Source: Diphasiastrum complanatum (Eukaryota > Streptophyta > Lycopodiopsida > Lycopodiales > Lycopodiaceae). Taken from it: a DNA stretch of 64,000 nt. This document shows positions 1 through 11,765 of the stretch, piece after piece. Each line of letters starts with the position of its first letter. The first letter of the stretch is position 1. The DNA lies in NCBI GenBank assembly GCA_029204225.1, contig CM055101.1, forward strand, positions 7,812,931 to 7,876,930. Reading direction: 5' to 3'. Position numbers and translations under genes: made by a program. Under the pieces are notes generated by a model that saw nothing but the letters and a program-made list of their open reading frames with translations, was not told where the DNA came from and ran no database searches.

Positions 1-1345
1 CAACACACCATCAATGTGACCATTGATGTGCAACCAATTTGTCAACAGCGTAATAGGATGAATCCAAAGCATGACGAAAGAGTCAAAGCTGAGATTGAAA
101 AACTCGTAAAGTAGGTTTTATATATGCTATTGACTACATGCCATGGTTGAGTCCCATTGTGATTGTACCAAAGAAAAATGGTAATTTACAAATTTGCGTG
201 GATTATCGTAAGCTAAAATCGTTTATGGTGAAGCATCATTTCCCGTTCCGTTAATCGAACAAATTTTGGACGAAGTCGCGAGACATGAGCTATATAGTTT
301 CCTTGATGGGTTCAGTAGATACAATCAAATACAAATAGACGAGAAGGATCGGGAGAAAACCATTTTTATCATTGAATGGGGAGCATATGCCTATAAGGTG
401 ATGCCATTCGGGTTGAAGAATTCACTACTAGTCTTTTAAAAGGTGATGACTAAGGCATTTTATGACTATCTGGATAGATTTATAAAAATCTTTGTAGATG
501 ATTTTTGCCTATATGGCGATGCTGATGATTACTTGGATTACTTGGTGAAATTCTTCCAGAGGTGTTATGAGTTTGGCATTAGTCTAAATCCAAAGAAGTG
601 TACCTTTTATGTGCGGTGAGGGGTCTTGTTGGGGCTAGATCATTTCAAAGGAAGGACTATCAATTGATCCGAAAAAAAATAGAGGTCATCAAGAGCATGC
701 GGTTTTCGAAAACTGCAAAGGAGATGCAAACATTTCTAGGCATGACGACGGGCTACCATCGCCGATATATTTATGTGTATGCGTACATAACTCATATTCT
801 GTATGAGGTTCTTAAGAAGGAGGCAGTTTACAAAGTACACATTCGGCGATATAAGACATTATGGGATTTAATAGATGCCTTGGTTAATGCACCAATTTTG
901 CGACTGCCGAATTGGAGTAAGCCATTCCATGTACATGCAGACGCATATGCAACCAGATGAAGAAAGGGGGTATGATCACCTGGTTTATTATGCGAGTAAG
1001 ATGCTCATGCCTGTGGAAAAGAACTATTCAACTATAGAATGGGAAGCATTGAGCTTAATATTTGCTCTTCGCAAGTTTAATCATTTTTTGCTAGATAATA
1101 GATTTGTCGTGTACATGGTTCATCAGCCGCTATTATATTTGATTCATAAACCAACGATTGCTGGTAGGATAGCACGTTGGCTAGTATTGTTCCAAGAATT
1201 TGAATTAGATGTTTGAATCCGACTGGGCAGAGTGCATACCATGGCTGATCAATTATCTTGTATTGAGACGGGGAAAGGCATTGACGAAATGCCAGATGCC
1301 CAACTTTTTAGTTTGAAACTACTGTATAATACCTGGTATACTAAT
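1..1345 (+). pseudogene. Ty3/Gypsy reverse transcriptase-RNase H remnant
   Basis: Translating in shifting frames gives an ordered Gypsy RT: the SPIVIVPKKNG and VDYRKL blocks (about 150-215), the SRYNQIQI and MPFGLKN blocks (about 310-425) and FVDDF, the catalytic YVDD box with Y to F, near 490. The RT tail (SLNPKKCTF) follows, then an RNase H part at 875-1216 with KNYSTIEWEALSLIFALRKF and a linker ending near MADQLS at about 1,250. Several stops and frameshifts break it, so it cannot make a polymerase. The 5' half (Gag, protease) lies outside the window and no integrase follows. The family is certain; the lineage is not. Confidence 0.85.
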
Positions 1346-1988
1346 TTATAGGGTAGCACAAGAAGATTAGCAAGATAAAATAAAAATTTCATTAAAGTCA
1401 AATTCAACTTATAGGTGAGAGACTTCAAAAATGGGCATGAAAATGACTCTGGATGTCACTACCCAAATGAGAAGGTCGTGTAGTCTTCAATCGCTTTTTA
1501 GCTACATCTCATTGTTGCTTAAATCGATCTGATTGTCTTGGTGTACTTTCCTCGCAAATTTTCAGTCTTATTTCTGCACGTGAGGCAGCCTAGATCTACC
1601 AGTTTTACCGCATCTCGGATCACCGATTTGTAGTGGCTCATCATGCCTCTCATGGGGCTCAACGTCCATTTTTTTATCAAATTGCATATCATGGGAGGGG
1701 ATTGGAAACTCTTGAGAGTGTAACTAGGATCTAAATGGGAGGGACCATGGTGCCATGGAGTTCCCATAGGATAAATGAAGTCTAGGGCAGGGGGTGGATG
1801 CCAAAGAGGGAAAAATGTGAGAAGTGAGTATGGGGGTGCTACAGATGTAGGAGTCACAATATCTTGTACATGTGTCGTGCGCGCTGCCTCATGAATAAGA
1901 TTTTCTTGAAGTAAAAAATTCCTATGACGAGGCCTGCAAGAAATAATTTCAAATAAATGAGTTTAGTTCAATAACAAATAAAAAAAAT
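1346..1988. other. no assignable gene
   Basis: Low-complexity AT-rich sequence between two Gypsy remnants. A 112-codon minus-strand open frame at 1519-1857 has no motif I recognise and is probably chance. It may be leader or spacer of the minus-strand Gag remnant next to it. Confidence 0.4.
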
Positions 1989-2357
1989 TTATTGGCTCCA
2001 TTCCACCCTAAAAATTATAAATATTGGAGTTGAATTTCCTAAAAGGAGAAAAAGATCTTCCATGAATTTTTGATGTCTAAATCTCGTGATGAGGGCTTGT
2101 TTTACAACTTCCCAATCTGCATGTTCTGTTTCATCTTGATTTTTGTCCCAATCTTGTGCAGCTCCACTTAAGGCCATCGAAAATAGCCTAAGTTTATCCC
2201 ACAAAAAAACTTCGCCATATACTTGACATGATTCAGAATAGATTTTGAGAAATCTGACAGGATCAGATAACCCATTATACTTTTGAATCTCTAACCGAGA
2301 TGACCTTCTAACAATCACTAGTGGAACATCCATCAAAGCTCCTCCTCCTTTGGCCAT
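1989..2357 (-). pseudogene. Ty3/Gypsy Gag fragment
   Basis: A 122-codon frame starting MAKGGG. It has the Gag-like order of a conserved L-x-KYNGLSDPVRFL segment, then an aromatic and leucine-rich stretch, then W-x-x-VKQALITRFRHQKF, typical of plant Gypsy Gag before the zinc knuckle. The frame ends in unrelated residues, so only the N-terminal half survives. It runs opposite to the RT remnant upstream, so it belongs to another insertion. Similarity is by pattern only. Confidence 0.55.
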
Positions 2358-3140
2358 AATTGCAAATTATGATTTGCCAATGAGATTGGATCTAAATTTT
2401 TCAATCAAATCCTATCTCAGATCAGATTCGTAAAGCTTATATCACTTGACAGTAATCAGATTTCTAATTTTCTGGAAAAAGATTTTTGATCAAGCAATCG
2501 ACACTTCTAAATAAGGATTTTTTATAATCACTATCAGAACATAATAGTAGAATGACTCAAAAATTTGACAGAGGCTAGATTTGGTAGATCAAAACCTAAA
2601 AATAGAATAGACGAATATTTTTTGGACAAAGGTAGATTCAACAAAGGTTCTTCATTGTTATTTTGGGTAAAACATCACTGATCTGACTATTTTTTGACAA
2701 ATTTGATAAAAATAACCTTTGCTGAACTCATAGACAATAAATCTAACTCAACTAAAGCTAGGGTAGAACTTGCGAAGGTCCTGGTAGGCAAACAATAAAA
2801 TTTTTCAACAGGGCGAGGATTAAAATAGATCTTTTGCAAGATCCTGATAGTTTTAATTTCTGACAAACTCTCAGATGATGATTTACCATATTTAGAATCC
2901 TTAGAAAAGTTAGCGAAGGTTTCAGCTAAGGATGCATGAGTAATACTGTTATTTTTGCAAAAAGACTTCTTTTTGACAAAAATAGATCAATATGACAAAT
3001 GGCCTTGACAAATGGCCTAACTCACTGATTATCAAAAATAGTCAGTAGGACTGACACAAACTTTGGTGAAGGTTTAGGCGAAGGTGTTTTTTCAGAGAAT
3101 TGATATTTTTGTAGAAAGTTGTAAATTTCTTTATCAAGAT
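2358..3140. other. AT-rich spacer, no gene seen
   Basis: No open frame with recognisable motifs on either strand. The repeated short runs (TTTTTGACAAA, AAGGTT) look like decayed LTR or leader sequence of the flanking elements. Confidence 0.5.
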
Positions 3141-4035
3141 CAAAGAAAAAGGTGCTGCATGCAAGAAGAACCATGTCAAAACTGAAGATCACGAAGGATC
3201 TTCAAGTCCAAGCTCGAGCAAACCAAGGAAGGATAAGTCAAAGGTGAAGTGCTACTTTTGTAGCAAGATGGGGCATTATGCCTCGGAGGAGAAAGCAAGC
3301 TCAAAGTCAAGCAAACCTAGGCCAAGAGGAAGAGAAGAGATCTCATGAAGATTCACTCATGATGTCAAGTTTCTCATCTTCAAGCATAAGAGGTGAAGAC
3401 CCTTGGTGGATAGATACTGGGGCTAGGAGAGAGAATTTTTCAACCTTATCTACCTATGATGGACCTGTCAAGTCAATTTTTATAGAACATGATTATTCTT
3501 GTAAGGTAGAAGGCATACGATCCATACCTTTATGCTTGGGATCTTCAAGGAAGATCAAGATTGATTGAGTACTGTACATTCCTAGTATCACTAAGAACTT
3601 GCTTAGTGTAGGACAATTGTTGACAATGGTTTTATTGTGGGGGCATGTAACATCAAGAAGGATGGCAAGATCATTGATAGAGGCATAAGGTTAGGATGAT
3701 TGTTCAAGCTAGATGCCTATGTGGATGCTAATGTTGTGATGCTAGCTGAGGAGACCAAGCTATCTAACCATGTTTTATGGTACAAGAGACTTCGCAACGT
3801 AAACTCAGATTCCATGGAGGTCATGTGCAAGGAGGAGCTTGCCTTAGGACTTCCAAGATCCTTGGCAAAGGATGAGAAAGTATGTGAAGCATGTGCCCTT
3901 TCAAAGGCACACAAGAAAGATTTCTCAAGTTCAATCACAAAGTCAACTCATCAACTTGAGTTGATCCATTTGGATGTACGTTTTGCAAGCACAAGAAGAA
4001 ATGGTGGAGGCACAATGTTTGTGACCTTGATTTGA
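3141..4035 (+). pseudogene. Copia Gag knuckle-protease-integrase start, broken
   Basis: At 3,240-3,285 a zinc knuckle CYFCSKMGHYASEE lacks its last Cys. The frame shifts, and 3278-3568 carries a protease remnant where WWIDTGARREN stands for the usual WWIDSGASSHM, so the flap after the catalytic Asp is altered. A stop follows; then VLYIPSITKNLLSVGQL and, at 3700-4035, the GAG-pre-integrase part (LWYKRLRNVN for LWHKRLGHVN, losing a metal His) and the CEACALSKAHKK and HLDV blocks. The rest of integrase and RT are absent. It resembles the C6/C8 type of Copia polyprotein. Confidence 0.8.
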
Positions 4036-4303
4036 TGAATTCTCTAAGAATCATATTGGCAAAGATATGGTTGAGGTCAAGGAGGAGCTTGATCTAGAGG
4101 AGGAGCAATATCCGAGAGCTTCAACTATTCCAAGGGGAGCCACAAGAGCAAAGATGGAACTATCAATGCTCATTTTTGTGGACAAGGAAAGGCAAGTTGG
4201 AGAGGGGAGTACATTTTGTACTTCATTTCCTAAGTTTTGTAATGAAGTCATTTTGAATTCTAAAGTATGGAATGAAAGGTGGTTGTCATATATGCTCTCT
4301 TGA
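4036..4303 (+). other. short coding-like remnant, unassigned
   Basis: The frame at 4067-4303 includes an acidic stretch followed by IPRGATRAK, which faintly recalls the PxGPxTRARAK motif near the end of many Gypsy polyproteins. The match is too short to be sure. It directly follows the Copia fragment, so a junction between two elements is likely near 4,036. Confidence 0.25.
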
Positions 4304-5020
4304 ATGTGCTAAAAGTAAGCATGATATTTTCATTCATAAGTTGAAAGATTTTGACTTCATTTTCAAAGAGGCATATTGTGAACCTTGTATGAGAGTAAGT
4401 GAATCATCTTTGAAGGACACTTATATCCATACAAGAGTATTTGGCCAATTGCTAGTGGTAAGCAATTTTGTGGACTAGTAAATTTGGCATATATAATCTT
4501 GGTGATTGTTTCGTTGACTTGAAAGATCATATCGAGAAGGAGAACATTCAGGTTTGGAGACTTGAAAACAAATTCCTTGAGATTCTTGAATAAGATCATG
4601 GTTTGGATCCATGTTTTCATCATCAACACCAAGAGGGAGTTAGCACGATGAAGAAAAAAGACAACAAGGAGGAACCCAAGAAGGAGCACTTGTCTCAAGG
4701 AAAAGGAGACTTGAATCTACATTAATATGAAGGCTTGAGTAAAGAGAAAGGAACAGCAAGGAAGTTTATCCATATCTCCCTTTACTCATCTTACTTTATG
4801 TTTGATAAAAACATGTCGTGTATTTGACAGTGTCCTTTGATGATCCTAGTATGAACATTTTTTTTCATTCTAGTATCTTATGATGATAAAATAGTGATCA
4901 TTACTACTTTGATTGGAGTTTCAAAGATGTATTCAAAGGCCTCATCTTTTGATCCATTCATTCTTGAATTTCCAAGTAATGAAAACCCCCATTGGAAGGA
5001 TGCTAAGTTCGAGTTCATTC
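4304..5020. other. no gene seen
   Basis: Overlapping short frames on both strands share no motif with a known family. Probably decayed transposon sequence leading into the LTR-C fragment. Confidence 0.4.
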
Positions 5021-5211
5021 TTTTGTTGGCCATATTAATCTATAAACGTAGATCAGCAGTGCCTGACTACATTCTGGAGGACTGTAGGAGTGATTCAGCT
5101 GGCAGTGTCTAGTGATCGCATCTGAACTCCATCCGAATTTCATTGAATCGACTGTTTCGCTTTTGCGACTACGACTGCACAGGCAAATTCATCATCAGTG
5201 GTATCAGAGCC
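5021..5211 (+). repeat. 3' end of LTR-C with primer-binding site
   Basis: About 175 bp match a second copy near 12,730-12,923 (shared blocks ATATTAATCTATAAA, GACTGTGGGAGTGA-like, CGACTGCACAGGCAAATTC). The match ends at CATCA (5,197). TGGTATCAGAGCC follows at 5199-5211, complementary to the 3' end of initiator tRNA-Met, which fixes this as the right edge of a plus-strand 5' LTR. The left part of the LTR is not recognisable. Confidence 0.65.
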
Positions 5212-6360
5212 TACCTATATTGTCATAATCTGACATAGCCAAGAAGCTATCAGATCCAGGAGGCCAAGCATTCAAATGATCAACCATCAACAAGTGAACT
5301 GTGGTGGCCTAGTCGTTATAGATTTCCACAAAATCAATGAATTACGTAGTATAAAAGGTTTGATTGTTCTCCAAGAGAGAGAATAATCTCATCTTTTGCA
5401 TGGTAAATGTATGTACAATGATAAACAGACTAGAGCGTATAAAGTTCACGATGAATACTACAGTGACATAACTGGTTATCCAAGGATATTTGGGTAAATT
5501 GGCATCCAGGAACACCAATGATGAAACGATTGGGTCAAGGTCTGTAATTGTAAGAATAACTTTATCTTTCAGGCTCTTCAGGCATCAAGAAAACAGTCAG
5601 AACTGGCAGCAACTAGCAATTAGATTCATCAAGCAGAATCACATTAGCTAAAAATTCTTCTTAATCAAACACAGAGAATAAGTTTTTATCGCAGGAAGCA
5701 AACAAGACAGAGCCTTAATCAATCCCATTATCTGAACACATAGCTCATTCAGAGTTGAAGGAGTTTCTGCTAAAAGTTATGTTTAACCACTTCAGCTAAT
5801 TCCCTGCGCACATTAGTAAGAATTATTACTTGTTGGTGTCACCTGAAAATCCATGTTAGAGTAACTGAAATTCAGTATAACTTAAGAAATGTGTGTGACG
5901 CAAACAGAACAGTATCACAATCAATCACAGATCATACAGTGTGTGTTCGCACAAATGATAAGAAGTAACTCTGTGAGAGATAACAGAAGGAAAGAATGTT
6001 CAAGCTATAAGAACTTGCTCTTCGCTCTCTATTGATACTCAGATTTGCATAGAAATGTGTATGTACAATGTCACATAGTGTTATCCTTATAGGAATGTTC
6101 TCCAGCCTCAATGTCACTTACGAACCGTCAAATGTCGGTTCAGAACTTCTATTGCGTCTCTTTAGAACGTCGCAACTTCTACTCAAAATATGAATTTACA
6201 AAGTGCAAAATAGGCCTTTACATGTATTTAGGCATTATAGCACATTTTATATACATGGAAATCAAAATTTTTCTACAATATATGACAAAATTTGGATAAT
6301 GTGAAACATAAGACTCCACATATCCCCTTTTTCAACTGTGCAACGACTCGTAAACAATCT
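5212..6360. other. decayed retrotransposon interior
   Basis: After the primer-binding site no intact frame exists. At about 5,495-5,530 a trace reading NWHPGTPMMKRLGQGL recalls the LWHRRLGHP segment of Copia GAG-pre-integrase. The rest is AT-rich with no clear feature. Confidence 0.3.
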
Positions 6361-6363
6361 AAT

Positions 6364-7089
6364 TTATGTCCTTCTTTGTCGCTTTCGGCTAGCTGGCTTG
6401 CTGTGGAAAATTGCCTTGGCTCGGGCTTCATTCTCTTCATTTTCTTGTTCCAATGTCAGTCCTTTTGTTGCTAGGAAATAGTTGTTCTTCTGGTTGAAAT
6501 CTTCTTGGAATGACAAATTTGGATAACCACCCATTCCTTGATTGCCGATTGGTGCAAGGGGGTTATCAATTAATGTATTATTAACAAGATGTGCATACCA
6601 ACTATCCTCAGTCATGATTTTAGACATCTCAGCAGAAGGGACAATTAGTGAAAGGGCAGCATATGTATATTCGAAAAATTTCTCTTTAATATACAGTTGT
6701 TGAACAGACAAGAGGGCATACGAAATGAGAGAAGCAATATTTACATGGTTGTAAGTATAATATGGTCTAGTTATTGGGTTAGTGGAGCGAAGTATATTAT
6801 TTGCTTTTTAACGAGAATAGTTAGTTTCCCAATCTATGTAGATTTCTCATAGATCAGGGAATAAGAACTGATGAGTAACTCGGGAAGAAACCGATTTAGA
6901 GTTAGAAACAACTTCTTTCACATCAAAAATGTTAATTGATTCTAACTTATTCAAATACTCATCCAATGCTGGAAAAATATTATTTTCAAATGTTCTTAGA
7001 TATTCTAAGATGTATATATACAAGGATCCTGCGACCACATGAATATAGTTAGTTTGCACATTGAACTTGTTTTGAACAATGGCAGGGGC
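6364..7089 (-). pseudogene. unrecognised one-frame protein remnant (possible endogenous viral coat-like sequence)
   Basis: Reading from 7,089 down to 6,364, one frame of about 240 codons is broken only by two in-frame stops (near 6,844 and 6,800). Composition is protein-like, with alternating aromatic and aliphatic segments, the block SLIVPSAEMSKIM, an NPLAPIGNQGMGGYPNLSF block, an EN/EA-rich region and a basic C-terminus SRKRQRRT. No retrotransposon, zinc-finger or splice motif is visible, and the frame is unlike its Copia neighbours. An integrated copy of a plant RNA-virus structural protein, or a captured host exon, would explain a long intronless frame with few lesions. I do not recognise the family; the viral reading is a guess. 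Confidence 0.4.
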
Positions 7090-7229
7090 GAGGATTTATT
7101 TTTGATGTACAGTTAGTCTAGACCATAAAGTATTTATGTTAGAAAAAGTCCAAAAGTTCTCTCATTGTTCTTTTCTGTAACCAAAAAGTTTAGGTAGAAA
7201 AAGGTAATCCATTCTCCATTGGAGTTTTG

Positions 7230-7989
7230 AACTAGAAAAAGGCGAAGGGAGCCTTTGAGTCGACTAATTTGGTACTCGAATAGTTTTGCAGATAGCACGC
7301 TGTTGAAATAGCTTCAGCCCAAAATTTCTTGGAGCTGAGCATTGACATCATCGATCGTGCTACATTTAGCAATGTTTGGTTCTTCCTTTCAGCTACTCCA
7401 TTCTGCTGTGGTGTGTAGCTGGTGGTGAATTGATGATGAATACCAAATGATGCCAGATAATCAAACATTTCATTTGATAGAAACTCTCCACCACTGTCTG
7501 TATGAAAGGTCTTGAGTCGTTGAGCAGTCTGTGTCTCAGCAAACTGTTTGAAATCTTTGAAACAGTTAAATGCCTTAGACTTGTTCTTAATGAGCATAAT
7601 TTGGTAAATCTCGAATAATCATCGATAAAAGTGATGAAATATAGTGTTGAACAAAGATGGAATACTCATAGGACCACAAGATCACTATGTATTTAGATCT
7701 AGTGGCTTGTCCCTTTGGGAATCTTGACCTAGGTTGTTTGCCTGGTAGGCACATCTCACAGACATGTCGAATGTCAGTGGAGGCAGCATTAAAGTTCAAA
7801 TCCTTGACTATACTATTATGATACATTTACAAGATTGATCTCATGTTTAGGTGTCCTAATCTTTGATGTCATAATTGGGTATTTGAAGTACTCACATTAG
7901 TAGAAAGTGCATATTTATGACCCAGAATGCACAAATTACCTTCTCTATTTGCAGAGAGGACTTCTTTATAGTTCTTGCCTAAAATGGTA
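7230..7989 (-). pseudogene. C2 copy A: GAG-pre-integrase and integrase core
   Basis: On the minus strand, the 7587-7826 frame gives the zinc-binding CEMCLPGKQPRSRFP part. The 7232-7597 frame gives the integrase core with FHTDSGGEFLSNE (second catalytic Asp) and PQQNGVAERKNQTLLN (catalytic Glu). A frameshift separates them. The fragment is cut at 7,230. The other end stops exactly at the CATTG target duplication of the C1 LTR. It matches 52,7xx-53,463 closely, with the same junction, so the two are copies of one arrangement. Confidence 0.88.
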
Positions 7990-7994
7990 CATTG
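7990..7994. repeat. target-site duplication CATTG (CAATG in sense)
   Basis: The five bases beside the C1 LTR edge. The same CAATG abuts the outer LTR edges at 14,233-14,237, 53,464-53,468 and 63,167-63,171, always at the same codon of the C2 protease region. Confidence 0.85.
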
Positions 7995-9169
7995 TGTTGG
8001 AGAATGGAGATACCAACAAGATCAAAGACAATTATGAAATGATGAAAGCATAGTGATAACTGTGTTAATAGAATCGTGGATTACTTAGAAAACGAAAATT
8101 GCGAGCTGTTCTTTTGTGTTGAATAAGATTAACAGTGTAGGAGTTTTAGACTGCCGTGAAAGAGAGATTGCAAAAACGATTAGGCATCTAGGATAGCCAT
8201 ACAATCCTCTAATGCTGATAATCTAATATGAAGAGAATGTAGAAATAATTTAGGTGTCAGAGACAGCCATACATTTCTCTGATAATGATGTTTGCATAAG
8301 ATGAGTGAGAGTTAATTTCACTCAACAAGAATGCAAAGATGTAGAACAATAGCGAATCCATATAATAATGACATTGTAACACAACAATTAGATCACAATA
8401 CAATTGTGCTGATAAGCACGTGATCCTACTTACAGACTCAAATCAATTGTAAAGTTCTAAATCTCTCTCTCTCTATATATAGTCATTAACTCTGAGGAGT
8501 CAGTTAGTAGAAGACTTGTTTTGGTCGTTTGATCTTTGCTGAAGTATACACATGCATCTACACATCATACACTTGTCTCATCTCTTCTTTAATTGCTCAT
8601 TTACATATATAACAACTGGAAGGTCTTGCATTATTTTAGCTTTACTTACAAGATCGCTTAACAGTTGATTAATTGACTAATTAGAACAGTTGTTATTGGA
8701 GTGTGAAGACGTAGACAGTCTGTACTTGGAATCCTGTGTATTTCTGCAGGGTGTCGCATTTTTTGCATGTGTGGAATCTTGTGGAAAAATGCAGTGTCAC
8801 ATTTCTCACCTTTTTGTCGCCTATGTGGAATCTCGTGTAAAAATGCAGTGTTGCATTTTTCACAATTGTCGCATGTCAGAAACTGCATGTAAAAATGCAG
8901 TGTCACATTTTTGAAAGTGCTTGAAATGGCCTAAAAAACCAACTTAGCACAAAGTGTCACAAAACACTTAGCTGCTCAAGATGGCCCAAAGGTGAAAAGA
9001 CGACAGTGCTGGGTGTTGGAAAGAAAAATATAGACTGTAGCGACAATCAGTCTAAAAATGCAGACTGTTGAAAAACAGTTCATTTTCTGCAGGTTTTAGT
9101 TGAGAGAGTAAAATTGAGAGAAGGAAGAAGGGTTGTTGGGACGAGTAGGAGTTAGATTAAATTCCAACA
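7995..9169 (-). repeat. C1 3' LTR, copy A (1,175 bp)
   Basis: Read on the minus strand it starts TGTTGGAATTTAATC (9,169) and ends CCATTCTCCAACA (7,995), with short inverted ends TGTTGGA/TCCAACA. It contains tandem degenerate units with AAAAATGC...GCATTTTT hairpins (8,780-8,915) and a CT-rich patch near 8,465. It is flanked by CAATG on the outside and a polypurine tract inside. It matches 53,469-57,998 (minus its insertion) and 61,984-63,166. Confidence 0.92.
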
Positions 9170-9184
9170 CTCCCCATTAAGCTT
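9170..9184 (-). other. C1 polypurine tract, copy A
   Basis: Minus-strand AAGCTTAATGGGGAG lies directly upstream of the LTR start TGTTGG. This is the usual primer site for plus-strand DNA synthesis. Confidence 0.8.
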
Positions 9185-10640
9185 GCTGCTATGAATCTAA
9201 ACTACAGTTGAGATTTATCATATCTACTAAAGTAGAATGTTTATCTCTAGACAATGACTTTGTCAAAATATCAGCCAACATACTGTCTGTATGACAGTAA
9301 CTTACTACAACATCTAGCATGAGTACGTGGGTTCAGAGATAGAGCTATGCAGCATTGATTGTCGCACTGGAGTATTGTTGGACCGATTTGTGGGAATTGC
9401 AGATCCTGTAGTAGTCTTCTGAGCCAAACTGCTGAGGTAGCTGCAAAACCAAATGCATTTTTGCTTTTTGTTGTTTTATGAAATGGGTCCTCCTGCAAGG
9501 AAACAAATATATCCCAATGTGGATTTCCTGGTATCCACATCTCCTGTCCTGAATTTGAATAGGTGACTAAAGTGAGTGTGGCTTCTGTATGACCATTATA
9601 GCTCAAAGCATAGTGCTTTGTAGCTTGAATGTACCTTCGTACTCTTTGCAGAGCTTTTCAGTGTTGTAAGACTGAATTGGACATGTATTGAGACAGTGTG
9701 CTTACTACATATGCTAGATTAGGTCATGTGCAGATCATAGAATACATTATAGATCCTATGACAGATTGATAAGGATACCTGCACATTTCTTGCTGATCTG
9801 CTTGAGTTCTGGGGCACATGTCTTTGGACAACTTAGATCCTGGATCCATAGGTGTGTCTATGGGCTTGCAGTCTTCCATGCCATATTTGCGAAGTACATT
9901 GATTAAATAGGACTCTTGGCTTATAGCGATCATTCTGCTTGCGCGATCTCTGCTGATCTCCATACCAAGTAGGTAATGAATTGGGCCTAAATCAGTCATC
10001 TCATATTTTGATGAAAGCAGAGATTTGGTTTCCTATAATAACTAATTTGAATTGCTGATAATTAAGCAATCATCAACGTATAATGCTATTATAACATAGC
10101 TTGACCCTTTACGCTTGAGATATACATTAGAGTCTATGGAGCAAGAAGTAGAATTATTCTGCAACAAGAAGTGATTTATTCTATCATACCAAGCCCTGGG
10201 AGCTTTCTTAAGACCATATAATGCCTTATGCAATTTACATACCAAATGCTTTTTGCCTTGAAGGACGTAACCTTCTGGTTGATAAATGAATATGTGTTCT
10301 TGTATATACCCATAAAGGAATGCTATCTGGACGTCCATCTAGTTAATGTCCAGATCCTGTATAGCGGCTATAGCCAGGAAGGTGCAAATAGATTGATGCT
10401 TTACCATTGTACTGAAGGTGTCAGTGTAATCTATTCCATAAACTTGCTCAAATCCTATAACCACTAATCGAGCTTTTCATTTGGATATTGATCCATCTGG
10501 CTTAAGCTTTAGCTTGAAGATCTATTTAGAGTCAATACCTGCAGGAGGATTGACAAGACTCCAAATCTTGTTCTTTATCAAGAAATGGTACTTAGCATCC
10601 ATGATAGCTTTCCATTCGTCTGCATTGGGCATTGACAGTG
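9185..10640 (-). pseudogene. C1 copy A: reverse transcriptase and RNase H
   Basis: RT is seen as MDVQIAFLYGY, the ALYGLKKAPRAWY block and LYVDD with the catalytic pair intact (10042-10338). Two stops follow (SNSN*LL*ETK), then YLLGMEIS and the NVLRKYGMEDCKPIDTPMDP tail (9724-9999). RNase H (9271-9606) keeps the LQCDNQCCIALSLNPR block. Several stops and frameshifts make it inactive. The TAG after LL is shared with copy B (near 58,872) but absent from the related C2 sequence at 39,895, so A and B descend from one already damaged copy. Confidence 0.88.
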
Positions 10641-11765
10641 TTTCTACACCGTGGTAGGTCCATTATCACTGATGAACGCCTGAGGGATGAAATGATCAGG
10701 TTGCTATCGTTGTCTTGCAAACCTTCAAACTACAGGTGGTTGAGTGGATGTTTCTCCTAGGTGAATGACTGGGATAGCTTCAGCTTGTGGTTGAACAGTC
10801 ATGGGTCTAGGCCCATCGATGGTAAATGGAGTTGTTGGGACAAACTCCTGCATATGAACATTTGTAGGTCGATGTCTATCGATGGAGAATGGAGCTATTA
10901 TGACAGACTCCTCTATTGGCTGCTTCTGCTTGAAATCATAGAACTTGTCTTCAAGAAAGACAACATCACGACTGACTTAAATCAACATCATAGATACGAT
11001 ATGCCTTGTGTGATGTTGAATAGCCGATAAAGATATACTTATAGCTTACTAGGTCTAATTTCTTTCTCATATCAGACAAAATTTGAGCATAGCAGAGACC
11101 TCCAAATACACGTAAGTGTTTCAGACTTGGTTTGTAGCCATAGTAGGCTTCAAATAGTGTCTTAGACTCGACTGTCTTAGTGTTGGAATAATTTTGCAGA
11201 CTGTAGAAATTGCTTCAGCCCAAAAGTTTTGGGGTAATGGAGCATTGACAGTCATGGATTGTGCAGCTACCAATAGTGTTTGGTTCTTTCGCTCAGCTAC
11301 GCCATTATGCTATGGAGTGTAGCTGGCCATGAGCTGATGGTGCATGCCACATGATGATAAGTAGTCCGCCATTTCATTTTATAGGTACTCTCCCCCCGAA
11401 TTAGACCGCAGGGCCTTGATTCTCTGACCGGTCTGATTCTCAGCATATTGCTTGAATTATTTGAGGCAATTGAATGCTTCTGATTTCTTCTTTATGAACA
11501 TGAGTCTGGTAAATCGGGAGCAGTCATCAATGAATGTAATGAAATATAGATCTTGACCGAAAGAGGGGTACACTCATGGGACCACATAAGTCACTGTGAA
11601 TCAGTGACAAAATGGACTTTGCTCTCTTGGCTTGTCCTCTTGAAAATTTTGTTCTAGGTAGTTTCCCTAGTAAACAATTTTCATAGACAATCAGATTAGC
11701 TGTAGTAACAACATTGATATTCTTATCCTTGACCATTTTGTTATGATACATGTACAAGATTGAAC
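10641..11765 (-). pseudogene. C1 copy A: integrase and linker
   Basis: Broken minus-strand frames give integrase blocks in order from 11,765 downward: the zinc-binding CLLGKLPRTKFSRGQAKRAKS part, LIHSDLCGPMSVPL with the first catalytic Asp, a SGGEYL segment and an NGVAERKN-like block near 11,290. Next come the FWAEAI-like and C-terminal parts and the linker to RT. Stops in every frame rule out function. Best preserved between 11,527 and 11,765. Confidence 0.8.

Noticed and set aside
8658-8914. Short frames with repeated CDxCEKC/HEIPHR units, tempting as a repeat protein
   Set aside because: Translation of the LTR hairpin repeats; recurs at 57,487-57,776 in the other C1 LTR.
7995-9169. Reading the tandem LTR units as a CRISPR array
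   Set aside because: Units are degenerate with no constant spacer length, lie inside an LTR, and the DNA is eukaryotic.
10228-11030. Plus-strand frames at 10228-10467 and 10761-11030, also at 59288-59870
   Set aside because: Antisense shadows of the minus-strand C1 RT and linker.
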